The notes under the pieces are model-generated. The model had not been told where the DNA came from and did not search any database. It was given only the letters and a program-made list of their open reading frames with translations. Both the position numbers and the translations under genes were made by a program. Of a DNA stretch of 64,000 nucleotides, positions 56,629-64,000 are shown in pieces. Each line of letters begins with the position of its first letter. Within the stretch, counting starts at the first letter, position 1. Source of the stretch: Woeseiaceae bacterium (GTDB taxonomy: Bacteria; Pseudomonadota; Gammaproteobacteria; Steroidobacterales; Woeseiaceae); contig JAJFKP010000051.1 in NCBI GenBank assembly GCA_021773135.1, positions 267,600 through 331,599 on the forward strand, in the 5' to 3' direction.

Positions 56629-56712
56629 AAAAGGGTCGGACCGATTTGATCGACATGCCGACAATCGTTTCGGGTTGAAAATCTATGGCAGAAAATGCGG
56701 TTCGACCCCTTT
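56629..56712. repeat. Palindrome-ended repeat (GGGTCGGACCG type), copy 3
   Basis: Diverged copy: left arm AAAGGGTCGGACCGATTT at about 56630-56647 and right arm ATGCGGTTCGACCCCTTT at 56695-56712. Starts within 10 bp of the receptor stop codon. Confidence 0.8.
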
Positions 56713-56800
56713 GAGATTCGGTCGAGTCAGAATGTCTTAAGTCGGTAAGCGATCTGATGGTAATTGATGCTGCCATCAGCAACCAGAAATGCAATCCTGT

Positions 56801-56880
56801 GCGGCCGGTTCTGGCCGAAACCAACCGCTGGGCTGCTAAACTGCCGAGAGGCCGCTGTTGACCAGAAGCGGACTCAGCAA
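56801..56880. repeat. Spacer repeat (TTCTGGCCGAAA type), copy A
   Basis: About 70 bp aligning with 57964-58030: TTCTGGCCGAAA, GGGCTGCTA and GCTGTTGACC-AGAAGCGG match the same blocks in order. Lies before the broken HIT gene. Confidence 0.65.
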
Positions 56881-56920
56881 GCGTGTTCAGGTCGAACGGC
56901 GGCATGAGTAGGAGAGTGCG

Positions 56921-57435
56921 ATTGATCGAGCTTCCAGTAGAGACCCCTGCGATTTTTGCGAAGGAATGGCGGGCCGAGAAGAGAAGTGGGCAATCATTGA
57001 TGAAAGTGACCATACACTAACCGTCATCAACCCGTGGCAATTCGAAACTGGTCAATGCTGCGTGATTACACGTCGTCACGTTGCGACGTTGCTCGATCTC
57101 TCTAACGAAGAATGCGGAGCTATAGCGTGCTCTGCCAAGAGGGTCGCAGAAGCACTTGTGCAGACCTATCAGCCGCTCGGAATACTCACGTTTCAAACAA
57201 CGGCGTCTATTGCGGACAGGAAACGCCACACTTCCATTTTCATGTCGTTCCCCGTCAGAAGGGAAGTGATTGGGGTATAGGTCCGCCTCAGATCGCGACT
57301 TTTGAAAGTGCTGGACGTCAGAGAGGCACTCCACATGATCCTAGCGGCGATGCGCAGCGACGCGAGCGTGTTCAGGTTTCTGCTGGACAACTTGCAAGAA
57401 CCGCAGACCTTATTCGATTGAATCTGCCAGCGTAG
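56921..57435 (+). pseudogene. Frameshifted HIT-family protein
   Basis: Two frames join to give one HIT (histidine triad) protein. The first frame (CDFCEGMAGREEKWAIIDES... to GILTF near 57190) continues in another frame as SNNGVYCGQETPHFHFHVVPRQKG and GIGPPQIATFE. The active motif HFHFHVVPR is intact. The switch fits loss of one base near 57195. No good start codon is seen (an ATT at 56921, ATG at 56966 inside the zinc-finger region). Either a broken gene or a sequencing error. Confidence 0.75.
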
Positions 57436-57449
57436 CGAAGGCATGCCAG

Positions 57450-57515
57450 AATTGGCCGGCTGCTCATGGCCGATAGCAGCCGTTCGCGTCCTGCCGCTCG
57501 GTGGCTCCCATGAAT
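57450..57515. repeat. Spacer repeat, diverged copy B
   Basis: GGCCGGCTGCTCATGGCCGATAGCAGCC shares the GGCCGA-AGCAGCC core with copies A and C but is rearranged; alignment is partial. Confidence 0.4.
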
Positions 57516-57538
57516 AGGAAAAGAGTTGAAGAATACGA

Positions 57539-57958
57539 ATGAATAATGACTTCCTAATTAAAGGCGGTTGTTTATGCGGCAAAGTTCAGTACGAAGTGAC
57601 CGAACCCCTCGTTCATGCAGATCACTGCCATTGTTCTATGTGCAGGCGACAGCATGGTTCGGCATATTCGACCTACGCGGAATTTAGACCAGGCACTTTT
57701 AAATGGGTCTCAGGAGAAGATCATACAAAAATGTACGAAACGCCAGCAGGAGCTGGATGGTGTTTCTGCATCGATTGCGGTGCGTCTTTAGCAGGAGCCG
57801 AAAACGGAAAAATCACTTCCGTAACGCTCGGCACGGTCGTAGGAGATCCTGGGATTAAGCCGGATTCACATATCTTCGTTGAATCTAAGGCTCAATGGCA
57901 TGAGATTACCGATGATCTCCCACAATTTAAAGAATGGTCTCCAAACAAAGTACGTTGA
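57539..57958 (+). CDS. GFA-family (glutathione-dependent formaldehyde-activating-like) protein
   Basis: 139 aa. Zinc-binding CENP-V/GFA fold with CLCG (11-14 region), HCHCSMCRRQHG and the third pair FCIDCGASL. Binds zinc; most members have no proven enzyme activity, and some bind glutathione. A lone gene flanked by spacer repeats, as its neighbours are. AAAGAG lies about 15 bp upstream. Confidence 0.88.
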   Translation: MNNDFLIKGGCLCGKVQYEVTEPLVHADHCHCSMCRRQHGSAYSTYAEFRPGTFKWVSGEDHTKMYETPAGAGWCFCIDCGASLAGAENGKITSVTLGTVVGDPGIKPDSHIFVESKAQWHEITDDLPQFKEWSPNKVR

Positions 57959-58030
57959 CCGTCTGCTTCTGGCCGAAAGCAGTCGGCGGGCTGCTAGGAT
58001 GCTGAGGGGCTGCTACTGACCCAAAGAGGA
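57958..58030. repeat. Spacer repeat, copy C
   Basis: TCTGCTTCTGGCCGAAAGCAGTCGG then GGGCTGCTAGGATGCTGAGG and GCTACTGACCCAAAGAGGAC. Aligns over about 70 bp with copy A. A shorter match, CTCCTGGCCGAAGACAGCCA, occurs at 58604-58623. Confidence 0.65.
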
Positions 58031-58094
58031 CGTTGTGTTCGGCATTGTCGAACTGCGTAAGACTGTTGGACAAACTGGAAAAAATTGGTGTGCT

Positions 58095-58565
58095 ATGAAA
58101 TCACCGGATTGGAAGAGCATTGCCGACATTCTAGCTACAGTTGCAATTGTCGGTTCACTAGTCTTTGTAGGCCTCGAAATCAAGCAGTCTCGCGATATCG
58201 CTATCGCAGATGTCTATCAGCAGCAAGCAGCCTTGCTTGCGACCATTCAGATTAACTACGAGTCATCGGAAGAGTTTTACGAAGCGCGGCGAGAGTTTAG
58301 TTCCGGCGAGGAATGATCATCGATTGAAATCGACGCGCTTACGTATAGCCATAATCCTTGGACGACGTACTACGAAAATGTGAATTTTCAAAACAACGCA
58401 GAATTGTTGTCCGAAGAACATTGGCGTTGAATTGAGCATGACATTCGTGAAAGGGTTCGAGAGGACATGTACTTCCTAAGGTTCTGGGGCATCGTTCGCG
58501 GATCCTGGCGACCATCTTTCGTTGCAGTGGTAGACAAGATTATTGACGAAGAGACCGCCGATTGA
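58095..58565 (+). pseudogene. Membrane protein gene with two in-frame TGA codons
   Basis: 156 codons in one frame from ATG 58095 (MKSPDWKSIADILATVAIVG), with a transmembrane helix at about 12-32, interrupted by TGA at 58314 (GEE-stop-SSIEID) and TGA near 58431 (HWR-stop-IEHDIRERV) and ending at TGA 58563. The frame between and after the stops still reads as well-formed charged helices (DMYFLRFWGIVRG). Resembles small one-helix proteins common in marine gammaproteobacteria. Two C-to-T changes of CGA would explain it; readthrough is possible but unlikely. Confidence 0.7.
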
Positions 58566-58993
58566 CGCCTGAAGGTGCGACTTGGCGAGCAAGCGACGAC
58601 CGCTCCTGGCCGAAGACAGCCACTCAAAGCCTGATCTTTCGTCTAATCTGAGTGACGGCTTCCGGAAAAAATGCACACTCGGTCTTTCCTCTTTAGTTCA
58701 GGCGGTCAGGAGCTGCGCCTACGCGCCCTGCCCGTCCGATAGTTCAAATTTGCTGAATTTTGTCCACTTTGGTTCTAGTTCACGAGCCGCGTTCTCGGCA
58801 CCAAATCCTTGTGATTGACATAACTACTTCAAGATAAACGGCAGCTTTTCGTCCACTTAACCAACGCGACCAATTTGCGTTGCCTCCTGCTGAGAGTCTA
58901 CACTCAACGGTGATGCCAGCAGTGGGGCGACGACGGTCATCGCACTTCAGTACTAACGCGGTCAGTCCAGACTGTCGCTTCCGCGTAATTGAC
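58566..58993. other. Intergenic region in the accessory strip
   Basis: 428 bp. Contains the short spacer-repeat match at 58604 and otherwise only shadow frames. A stretch ending TCTCGGCACCAAATCC at about 58792 looks like a tRNA 3' end with CCA, but no acceptor or anticodon arm can be built around it. Confidence 0.5.
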
Positions 58994-59422
58994 ATGACCT
59001 TGGATATTGTAGTGCTTAGAAAAATCGTTTTAGCGCAACGCAACCTGCTACCTGGTTTAGCATTGCTGTGCTTTACAATCGGAGCATTTACTCCAATTGG
59101 TTTCATGCCAGGTTCCGTAACCGACGGCACGCCATTCGTATTGTGTCCCGAGCAGAATCGAGTTCTTACCGAATTGCTGCGCAGCCAAGAATCATCAGGT
59201 GAGCACCAGCATCAACACAGCTCGGATTCCGTGTCGACTTCCGGGAATGATAAGTGTTTTTTTGCATCGGCCGTTTCGACGTTTATGGCGTCCGACATTA
59301 CGCTGGTTGCGGTTGCAAGTGACGGGCCCGCCGTTGTTCCGGCAGGTACACAAACGCTTAGCCAATCCGCGCCACCTTCCTCACGCTCTGCCAGGGGTCC
59401 TCCGGTAGCAGTTACAATCTGA
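58994..59422 (+). CDS. DUF2946-like His-rich protein beside the copper genes
   Basis: 142 aa from ATG 58994. N-terminal hydrophobic segment LLPGLALLCFTIGAFTPIGFM, then DGTPFVLCPEQN and a His-rich GEHQHQHSS with a later CFFASAV. The pattern GFMP...LCP resembles DUF2946 proteins found with copper-resistance genes. Likely an exported metal-binding protein; function unknown. Confidence 0.68.
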   Translation: MTLDIVVLRKIVLAQRNLLPGLALLCFTIGAFTPIGFMPGSVTDGTPFVLCPEQNRVLTELLRSQESSGEHQHQHSSDSVSTSGNDKCFFASAVSTFMASDITLVAVASDGPAVVPAGTQTLSQSAPPSSRSARGPPVAVTI

Positions 59423-59820
59423 TCTGATCGTTTCCAGTATTTGGCTGACATTTTCAGCCTGGTCGCATCGAATCTAACAGAAGTCACTAAGCCGAATGTT
59501 TGGCAACGCACTTTGAATTCAGCTTTGATTTGATGCAAACATCGCGTCCCTATAAATGCTGGATTTCGGTATGGCACTAAATCGTAGTTGTCCCGGTTTC
59601 CCCGGAATATAGCCCGACAACAGCAGTGCCGATGTGCCGAATGTTCAATTTTCTACGCCCACGATCAAATTTGTGTCGATCCTAACCAGGGATCGTGGCC
59701 CATCTGTTGAGCTCTAACGAGCCAGGTCGGTTATTTTGAGATACAAAACTAAGGACTTTTTACCGAACTTTCTGCCGGCTTCTGTGCGTTTATTGATTGC
59801 CGGATGCAGCGGAGGCGTAA
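59423..59820. other. Degraded or noncoding region before CopC
   Basis: About 400 bp. One inverted repeat, CACGATC (59659-59665) with GATCGTG (59690-59696), and frames without recognisable domains. Probably remains of the larger gene whose 3' end survives at 59821. Confidence 0.45.
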
Positions 59821-60054
59821 GTGCTAAAGCAAATTCGGCTGACATTGCCATCGCATTTTCGCTCAACGCAGGCCAACAGTATCCATCATTGGCGGAACAA
59901 TGCATGTGTCGGCAGCGACAACCCCTTAAAGAGCAGTTTCGTGCCGGGAGTTAGGGTATCCGACCAGGAGCGCGCTGACCTCAAGGCGTTTTTGAATGCA
60001 TTGGCAGATAGAGAACTCCTTTCGAAAAACAGCTATTCGAAACCATGGAATTGA
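59821..60054 (+). pseudogene. 3' remnant of a di-heme cytochrome c peroxidase/MauG-type gene
   Basis: The frame ends DNPLKSSFVPGVRVSDQERADLKAFLNALADRELLSK, which reads like the C-terminal helix region of MauG/cytochrome peroxidase proteins (family ends of the form ...LSDQERADLVAFLEAL). Neither CxxCH heme motif nor start is present upstream. Located 16 bp before CopC, where such genes often occur in copper operons. Confidence 0.6.
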
Positions 60055-60070
60055 CCAGGAGAAACACCAA

Positions 60071-60475
60071 ATGTTAATAAGATTAATTAGCGTATTCCTT
60101 ATTGTCTGCGCGCTTACAACAGCAGTGATCGCACACACCCCGCTCAAAGAAACCACGCCTGCGAGCGGGAGTATCCTTGATTCGTCGCCTGATAGCGTCA
60201 GGTTCGAGTTTGGCCAAGCAGTTCGGATGACGCTCGTTCGCGTTGAGGCCATTGACGGAAGCGAACGCCGCTTAGCTTTTTCTCCCAGTGGATCGAGCGC
60301 AGTTTTTGAAACCGAAGCTCCAAATCTAGCGCCGGGAAAAAATGCGGTTCATTGGACAGCGTTGTCACCAGACGGTCATGTCATAGAAGGTGTCGTAATA
60401 CTGATAGTACGCACGGCGCAGACGTCAGAGGCGATACCAAAACAATCCAGGCTGCAACTGGATATCACTGGATAA
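60071..60475 (+). CDS. copC: CopC-family periplasmic copper-binding protein
   Basis: 134 aa from ATG 60071 with AGGAGA about 8 bp upstream. Signal peptide cleaved before His (VIA-HTPLKETTPASGS), giving the N-terminal His copper ligand. Then typical CopC features: SPDSVRFEFGQAV and ALSPDGHVIEGVV, the last His also a ligand. Carries Cu(II) in the periplasm and hands it to CopD. Followed with no gap by copD. Confidence 0.9.
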   Translation: MLIRLISVFLIVCALTTAVIAHTPLKETTPASGSILDSSPDSVRFEFGQAVRMTLVRVEAIDGSERRLAFSPSGSSAVFETEAPNLAPGKNAVHWTALSPDGHVIEGVVILIVRTAQTSEAIPKQSRLQLDITG

Positions 60476-61324
60476 ATGCTCGTTTTGACGGTCATTGCAA
60501 AGACCGCACTACTTAGCGGCATTCTGATCGGCGCGGGAATGATTTTCGCGCGGACGACATTGCGTCCAGTAAACAACAGATTCACTTTTTTGATACAACG
60601 TTTTGCCTTAGTCATAGCGACGGCGGGGGCAATTGCAGGCGTCGCTATCTTGGTTGTTCGCCTCGGCGGTGCTTTCGACGTGAGTATCGCGCTGATCGTC
60701 TTGCAGTCGTCATCGGGATTGGCAGCAATTGTCTTAATGTTCGGCGCATTGCTAGGCGCACTGCATACACGAACAATGTTTGTGGGTGCTTCATTAATTG
60801 CCATTGCAGCAGGTATTGCGGGTCATGCGAGTGCAAACTCAATTGCAAGTGGCATGGTCGTGTCGTTACATGTCGCAGCAGCAAGTTGGTGGACAGGCGG
60901 TCTGTTAATTCTTGTTTCAGAACACGGCATATCTGACCTTCCGTCGTTTGCGAATGTGGTAAATCGTTTCAGCAATCAAGCGCGATTGATGATTGCTGTG
61001 TTACTTGCGGCCGGCGTATGGGCTATCTACGACTTGCTTGGCTTGTCAATGTCGGCCTTAGGTTCAACGTACGGCAAAGTGCTGCTAGCAAAACTTGTGC
61101 TGGTTCTAGTGTTGTTATGTTTGGCTTTGTACAACCGCCTGAAAATCGCGCCAGCTTTAAACAATTCCATTTCGGGAGCAGATAGTTGCTTGCGAAAAAC
61201 GATTTTGGCTGAACTGTCGGTAATCGCGCTAATTATCGTGGTCACAGCGCTCTTGACGACAATTTTGTCGCCACCACAAGGCGCCGAGATGATTTCAAGT
61301 TGGCCACTTAGATTCTCGTTGTAG
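60476..61324 (+). CDS. copD: CopD-family copper-transport membrane protein
   Basis: 282 aa, eight hydrophobic helices. Conserved segments GHASANSIASGMVVSLHVAAASWWTGG (metal His region) and YGKVLLAKLVLVLVLLCLALYNR. Begins directly after the CopC stop (TAAATG), so coupled. Moves copper across the inner membrane with CopC. The pair is the intact core of the copper locus. Confidence 0.9.
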   Translation: MLVLTVIAKTALLSGILIGAGMIFARTTLRPVNNRFTFLIQRFALVIATAGAIAGVAILVVRLGGAFDVSIALIVLQSSSGLAAIVLMFGALLGALHTRTMFVGASLIAIAAGIAGHASANSIASGMVVSLHVAAASWWTGGLLILVSEHGISDLPSFANVVNRFSNQARLMIAVLLAAGVWAIYDLLGLSMSALGSTYGKVLLAKLVLVLVLLCLALYNRLKIAPALNNSISGADSCLRKTILAELSVIALIIVVTALLTTILSPPQGAEMISSWPLRFSL

Positions 61325-61519
61325 GAGAGTTATGTTTGACCCGTATTTCAATTCGCGTGACTTGCTTCTGTCCATGCATCGACAAACATCCGAATTGACG
61401 TTGTTCGAGTTAGTTACGTTATTATGCGAACTCACGCTTTCAAAATGGGTCAGTAGAATATTAGATCTGCTAACCAATTTTTGCCACACACTACCCAAGT
61501 TAGTTACTTGGGCAACAAC
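61325..61519. other. Intergenic region with a repeated TTAGTTAC motif
   Basis: AT-rich gap before the DUF5916 gene. GTTAGTTACGTTATTATG (near 61411) and AGTTAGTTACTTGGG (near 61498) share GTTAGTTAC. Could be a direct-repeat operator. The 67-aa frame here has no supporting features. Confidence 0.4.
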
Positions 61520-63757
61520 ATGGAAAATCCTATGAAGCTGCGATCAAAGCGCTTAATAATGCGAGTCGTCACCGCGTTCGGGCTGATGACTTTGACTACG
61601 GTCGCTGTCGCTCAGGCGTACGTACCTCCTGAGCAGCGTCCGCGACCTGAGGCGTCTGCAACAGCACTAACGCAACAGCCAACTCTAGATGGTCTGGTTG
61701 CTGGAGACTCAGCGTGGTCTGGTGTTGTGCCCACGACGGGATTTACGCAAATTCAACCGGTCGTCGGACAAGACGCGTCACAACGAACAGAAATATTCCT
61801 CGGCTACACGGATACTGCACTTTATGTCGGCGTTATCGCATATGACGAGAATCCGGAGAATATTATCGTTGCCGATAGCCGCCGCGACTCTTCTCTGGAC
61901 GAGACCGACAGTATTCGGTTTGTTATAGATGGCTTGTTGGATCGACAAAATGGTTATCTGTTCGGAACTAACCCAGTCGGTATGCAATACGACGCACAGA
62001 TCATAAAAGAAGGCAGTACAGGAAATTTCGGATCTGGTGGCGGTGGCTTCAATCTTAACTGGGACGGGAGTTGGAATGTCGAGGCAAGAATCACCGAGGA
62101 CGGATGGTCTGCGGAGTTTGAGATTCCGTTCACTACGCTTCGATACGGCGACTCTGACCAACAAGATTGGGGAATAAACTTCCAGCGGAATATCAGAAAC
62201 AACAATGAAATTGCGTTCTGGGCGCCGCTTAATCGGCAACGCAGCATCAATCGGGTATCAGAAGCCGGCACTGTCCGTGGCATTCGTCCGCCGGGTTCGC
62301 GAAATTTGCAGATCACCCCGTACGTACTCAGCAGCTGGGAGCGAGGCGGCGTGATTAATGGCACCGATAGCGACCAGGAGTTTGGCGTAGACTTAAAATA
62401 CTCGCTGACGCCAAGCCTCACCTTAGATGCAACTCTAAATACAGACTTTGCCCAAGTTGAAGTCGATGACGCCATCGTTAATCTGGATCGTTTCAGTATT
62501 TTCCTGCCTGAGAAACGACCATTCTTTTTGGAGAATGCGGGCCAGTTTACGGTGGGTTCGCCGCAACAAGTTGAGTTGTTCTTTAGTCGTCGAATCGGTA
62601 TTAACGCCGGCGAATCGGTGCCAATCAATGGCGGCGTGAGACTGTCAGGAACGGTCGGAACGGGCACTAACGTAGGGTTCCTGTATATGTCGGATGAGGG
62701 CGTACCGGGTGTTGCGGCGCAAAATGACTATATCGTCGCACGCGTAAATCAGGAGCTACCGAATCGGTCTTCTATCGGCGCCATCATCGTGAGCAGAGAT
62801 GGCGACGGTAGCGTCACTGGATCTTCGTCCACTGATCAGAATCAGACTTATGCAGTGGATGGCCGCTGGGGAATCGGCGATAACCTGTTATTGCAGGGTT
62901 ACTTTGCGAAGACTGATACACCAGGGCTGAATAATGATGATTTCGCGTTTTCGACCTTGATGAATTATGACTCGTCAGACTGGTCGGCGCGACTTGGTTG
63001 GTCAGAAGTTCGCGAAGATTTTAATCCTGAAGTTGGGTTCCTGCGGCGTGACGACTATCGTCGTGCAGAGGCATTTATTTTGCGACGCTACCGACCGGAA
63101 GGTGCGCTACTCGAAGTTCGTCCACATATTTCCATCACGAATACGTGGGATCTGAACGGGTTTCTGGAAACCGGTTTTCAACATTACGATGTGCATTGGG
63201 AGTTCAAAAACGGTTACCGAATCGATACCGGCATGAACTATCTTAAAGATGGCTTGCAAGAGGATTTTGAAATTATTGATGGCGTATTCGTGCCCGCAGG
63301 TAGCTATTCGGGGCACGAAGCGCAGATTGTTGGCAATACCAACCGTGGCGCACCTTTGAGTTTTGAATTTCGATCCAACATTGGTGAACGTTTTGGCGGC
63401 GATAGAGTGGTTCTGCAGCCGTCCGTCAATTTTCGTATAGGTGAGACGTTTAATACTGAACTTACCTATGTCTACAATAAATTCGACTTGCCAATTCCTG
63501 GTGGTGATTTTGATGTCGGTTTAACCCGATTACGGTTGTCATATTCCTTCACCCCGCAGATATTGTTGCAGACGTTGATTCAGTACAACGATGGAGAAGA
63601 TGTCTTGTCGACGAATATCCGTTTCTCATTACTACGAACGGCTAACTCCGGATTATTCGTGGTTTACAACGAATTCGACGAACGGTTTCCTGGGGCACCC
63701 CCAAAAGGTCGTGAGTTCATCATCAAATTCAACTATCTGTTCGATGTATTCAGATAG
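61520..63757 (+). CDS. DUF5916 outer-membrane protein with N-terminal CBM9/DOMON-like domain
   Basis: 745 aa from ATG 61520 (MENPMKLRSKRL); ATG 61532 is possible. Signal peptide ending TVAVAQA, then a CBM9-like sugar-binding or heme-binding beta sandwich (TLDGLVAGDSAWSGV, TEIFLGYTDTALYVGVIAYD, about 30-220), followed by the DUF5916 beta-barrel (SLTPSLTLDATLNTDFAQVEVDDAIVN, FLPEKRPFFLENAGQF, end ...FIIKFNYLFDVFR). Function unknown; often linked to outer-membrane uptake. Confidence 0.9.
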   Translation: MENPMKLRSKRLIMRVVTAFGLMTLTTVAVAQAYVPPEQRPRPEASATALTQQPTLDGLVAGDSAWSGVVPTTGFTQIQPVVGQDASQRTEIFLGYTDTALYVGVIAYDENPENIIVADSRRDSSLDETDSIRFVIDGLLDRQNGYLFGTNPVGMQYDAQIIKEGSTGNFGSGGGGFNLNWDGSWNVEARITEDGWSAEFEIPFTTLRYGDSDQQDWGINFQRNIRNNNEIAFWAPLNRQRSINRVSEAGTVRGIRPPGSRNLQITPYVLSSWERGGVINGTDSDQEFGVDLKYSLTPSLTLDATLNTDFAQVEVDDAIVNLDRFSIFLPEKRPFFLENAGQFTVGSPQQVELFFSRRIGINAGESVPINGGVRLSGTVGTGTNVGFLYMSDEGVPGVAAQNDYIVARVNQELPNRSSIGAIIVSRDGDGSVTGSSSTDQNQTYAVDGRWGIGDNLLLQGYFAKTDTPGLNNDDFAFSTLMNYDSSDWSARLGWSEVREDFNPEVGFLRRDDYRRAEAFILRRYRPEGALLEVRPHISITNTWDLNGFLETGFQHYDVHWEFKNGYRIDTGMNYLKDGLQEDFEIIDGVFVPAGSYSGHEAQIVGNTNRGAPLSFEFRSNIGERFGGDRVVLQPSVNFRIGETFNTELTYVYNKFDLPIPGGDFDVGLTRLRLSYSFTPQILLQTLIQYNDGEDVLSTNIRFSLLRTANSGLFVVYNEFDERFPGAPPKGREFIIKFNYLFDVFR

Positions 63758-63760
63758 CTA

Positions 63761-64000
63761 GTGTCAGATTTGGTTGGCGACGCTCAAGTTTCGGGCATCG
63801 CCAGATCGTTCGTTAGAAGACGATGGTCGTTGGTGTTTGACTGGATGCGGTCGTCTTGTCATGGCCGACAATCAAAATTTCCAAATCCAATCCGGTTTTG
63901 TGGAAGATGCTGCATGGCAGGTCCAGCGCCATTCATTGAAGTCCACTCTCGCAGGCAGCAATTCACCAATTCGGACTGCCTTCACAAAAAAATACGCGGC
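63761..64000. other. 3' window edge, no gene supported
   Basis: 240 bp after the DUF5916 stop with no convincing frame. CATGGCCGACAATC near 63859 weakly echoes the spacer repeat core. Confidence 0.4.

Noticed and set aside
56801..58030. Integron attC sites in the spacer repeats
   Set aside because: The core GTTRRRY/RYYYAAC boxes do not fit in A or C, and no integrase is present, so only a cassette-like layout is claimed.
58314..58316. TGA read as selenocysteine
   Set aside because: No SECIS-like hairpin was recognised after the stop, and a second TGA follows in the same frame; nonsense decay is simpler.
58750..58810. Possible tRNA 3' end (TCTCGGCACCA)
   Set aside because: No acceptor stem, D arm or anticodon arm can be folded upstream.
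61332..61535. 67-aa frame between copD and the DUF5916 gene
   Set aside because: No ribosome site, signal or composition typical of coding; it overlaps the start of the real gene.

Overview
The window reads as one contiguous chromosomal piece of a Gram-negative bacterium, most likely a marine or sediment gammaproteobacterium. The signs are lipoboxes, TonB-dependent receptors, a CpxP/CpxR/CpxA-type envelope-stress locus, a FecI/FecR/TonB-receptor set, GFA and GNAT proteins and DUF5916 outer-membrane proteins. A Woeseia/Chromatiales-like relative would fit, but that is inference from gene content only. No rRNA, tRNA, CRISPR array, phage or complete insertion sequence was recognised.

Layout. 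(1) 1-12.3 kb: signalling. A four-gene minus-strand set encodes a Gly/Ser-rich lipoprotein, a second lipoprotein, a transmembrane Ser/Thr kinase with helical repeats, and an FHA-like/PEGA/formylglycine-enzyme-like protein cut by the window edge. Next come a Spy/CpxP-like protein divergent from an OmpR-family regulator and histidine kinase, then an overlapping PP2C phosphatase and a second Ser/Thr kinase carrying four zinc ribbons. (2) 12.4-25.6 kb: metabolism and transport: acetoacetyl-CoA synthetase, thioesterase and glycerol kinase in one overlapping operon, a peroxiredoxin-like protein, leucine dehydrogenase, TauE- and YeiH-type exporters, an octaheme-TPR lipoprotein, a cold-shock protein and an FMN alpha-hydroxy-acid oxidase. 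(3) 25.8-38.6 kb: the most striking part, a respiratory island with three different divergent heme-copper oxidoreductases. One has a His-Asp pair where two metal ligands are normally His-His (gNOR-like). One has CuA and a Gln in place of the active-site Tyr (eNOR/sNOR-like), in a seven-gene operon with SCO, hemerythrin and a cytochrome b-ferredoxin-FlpD fusion. One is a NorCB-like pair with altered ligands. Two heme A synthases and an Lrp/AsnC regulator lie among or beside them. I infer nitric oxide reduction or detoxification rather than ordinary oxygen respiration. (4) 38.7-48.1 kb: CBS protein, HemN, formate-tetrahydrofolate ligase, M24 peptidase homologue, FAH-family lipoprotein, an AAC(3)-I-like acetyltransferase and small proteins. 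(5) 48.2-56.7 kb: an amidohydrolase, ECF sigma factor, truncated FecR and two TonB receptors, sprinkled with about 85-bp palindrome-ended repeats. (6) 56.7-61.3 kb: an accessory strip of short single genes and broken genes separated by a second repeat type, ending in a copper locus (DUF2946-like, remnant cytochrome peroxidase, CopC, CopD). (7) 61.5-63.8 kb: a DUF5916 outer-membrane protein.

How the parts may work together. The Cpx-like system and the two kinase/phosphatase loci probably sense envelope or growth state. HemN and the two CtaA proteins supply hemes for the respiratory island. The hemerythrin and SCO proteins fit handling of NO or O2 and CuA assembly. The repeats coincide with gene ends, a truncated fecR and the two ends of a TonB receptor gene, so they look like drivers of local rearrangement. 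Function claims come from motifs read by eye; no alignments or database searches were run.
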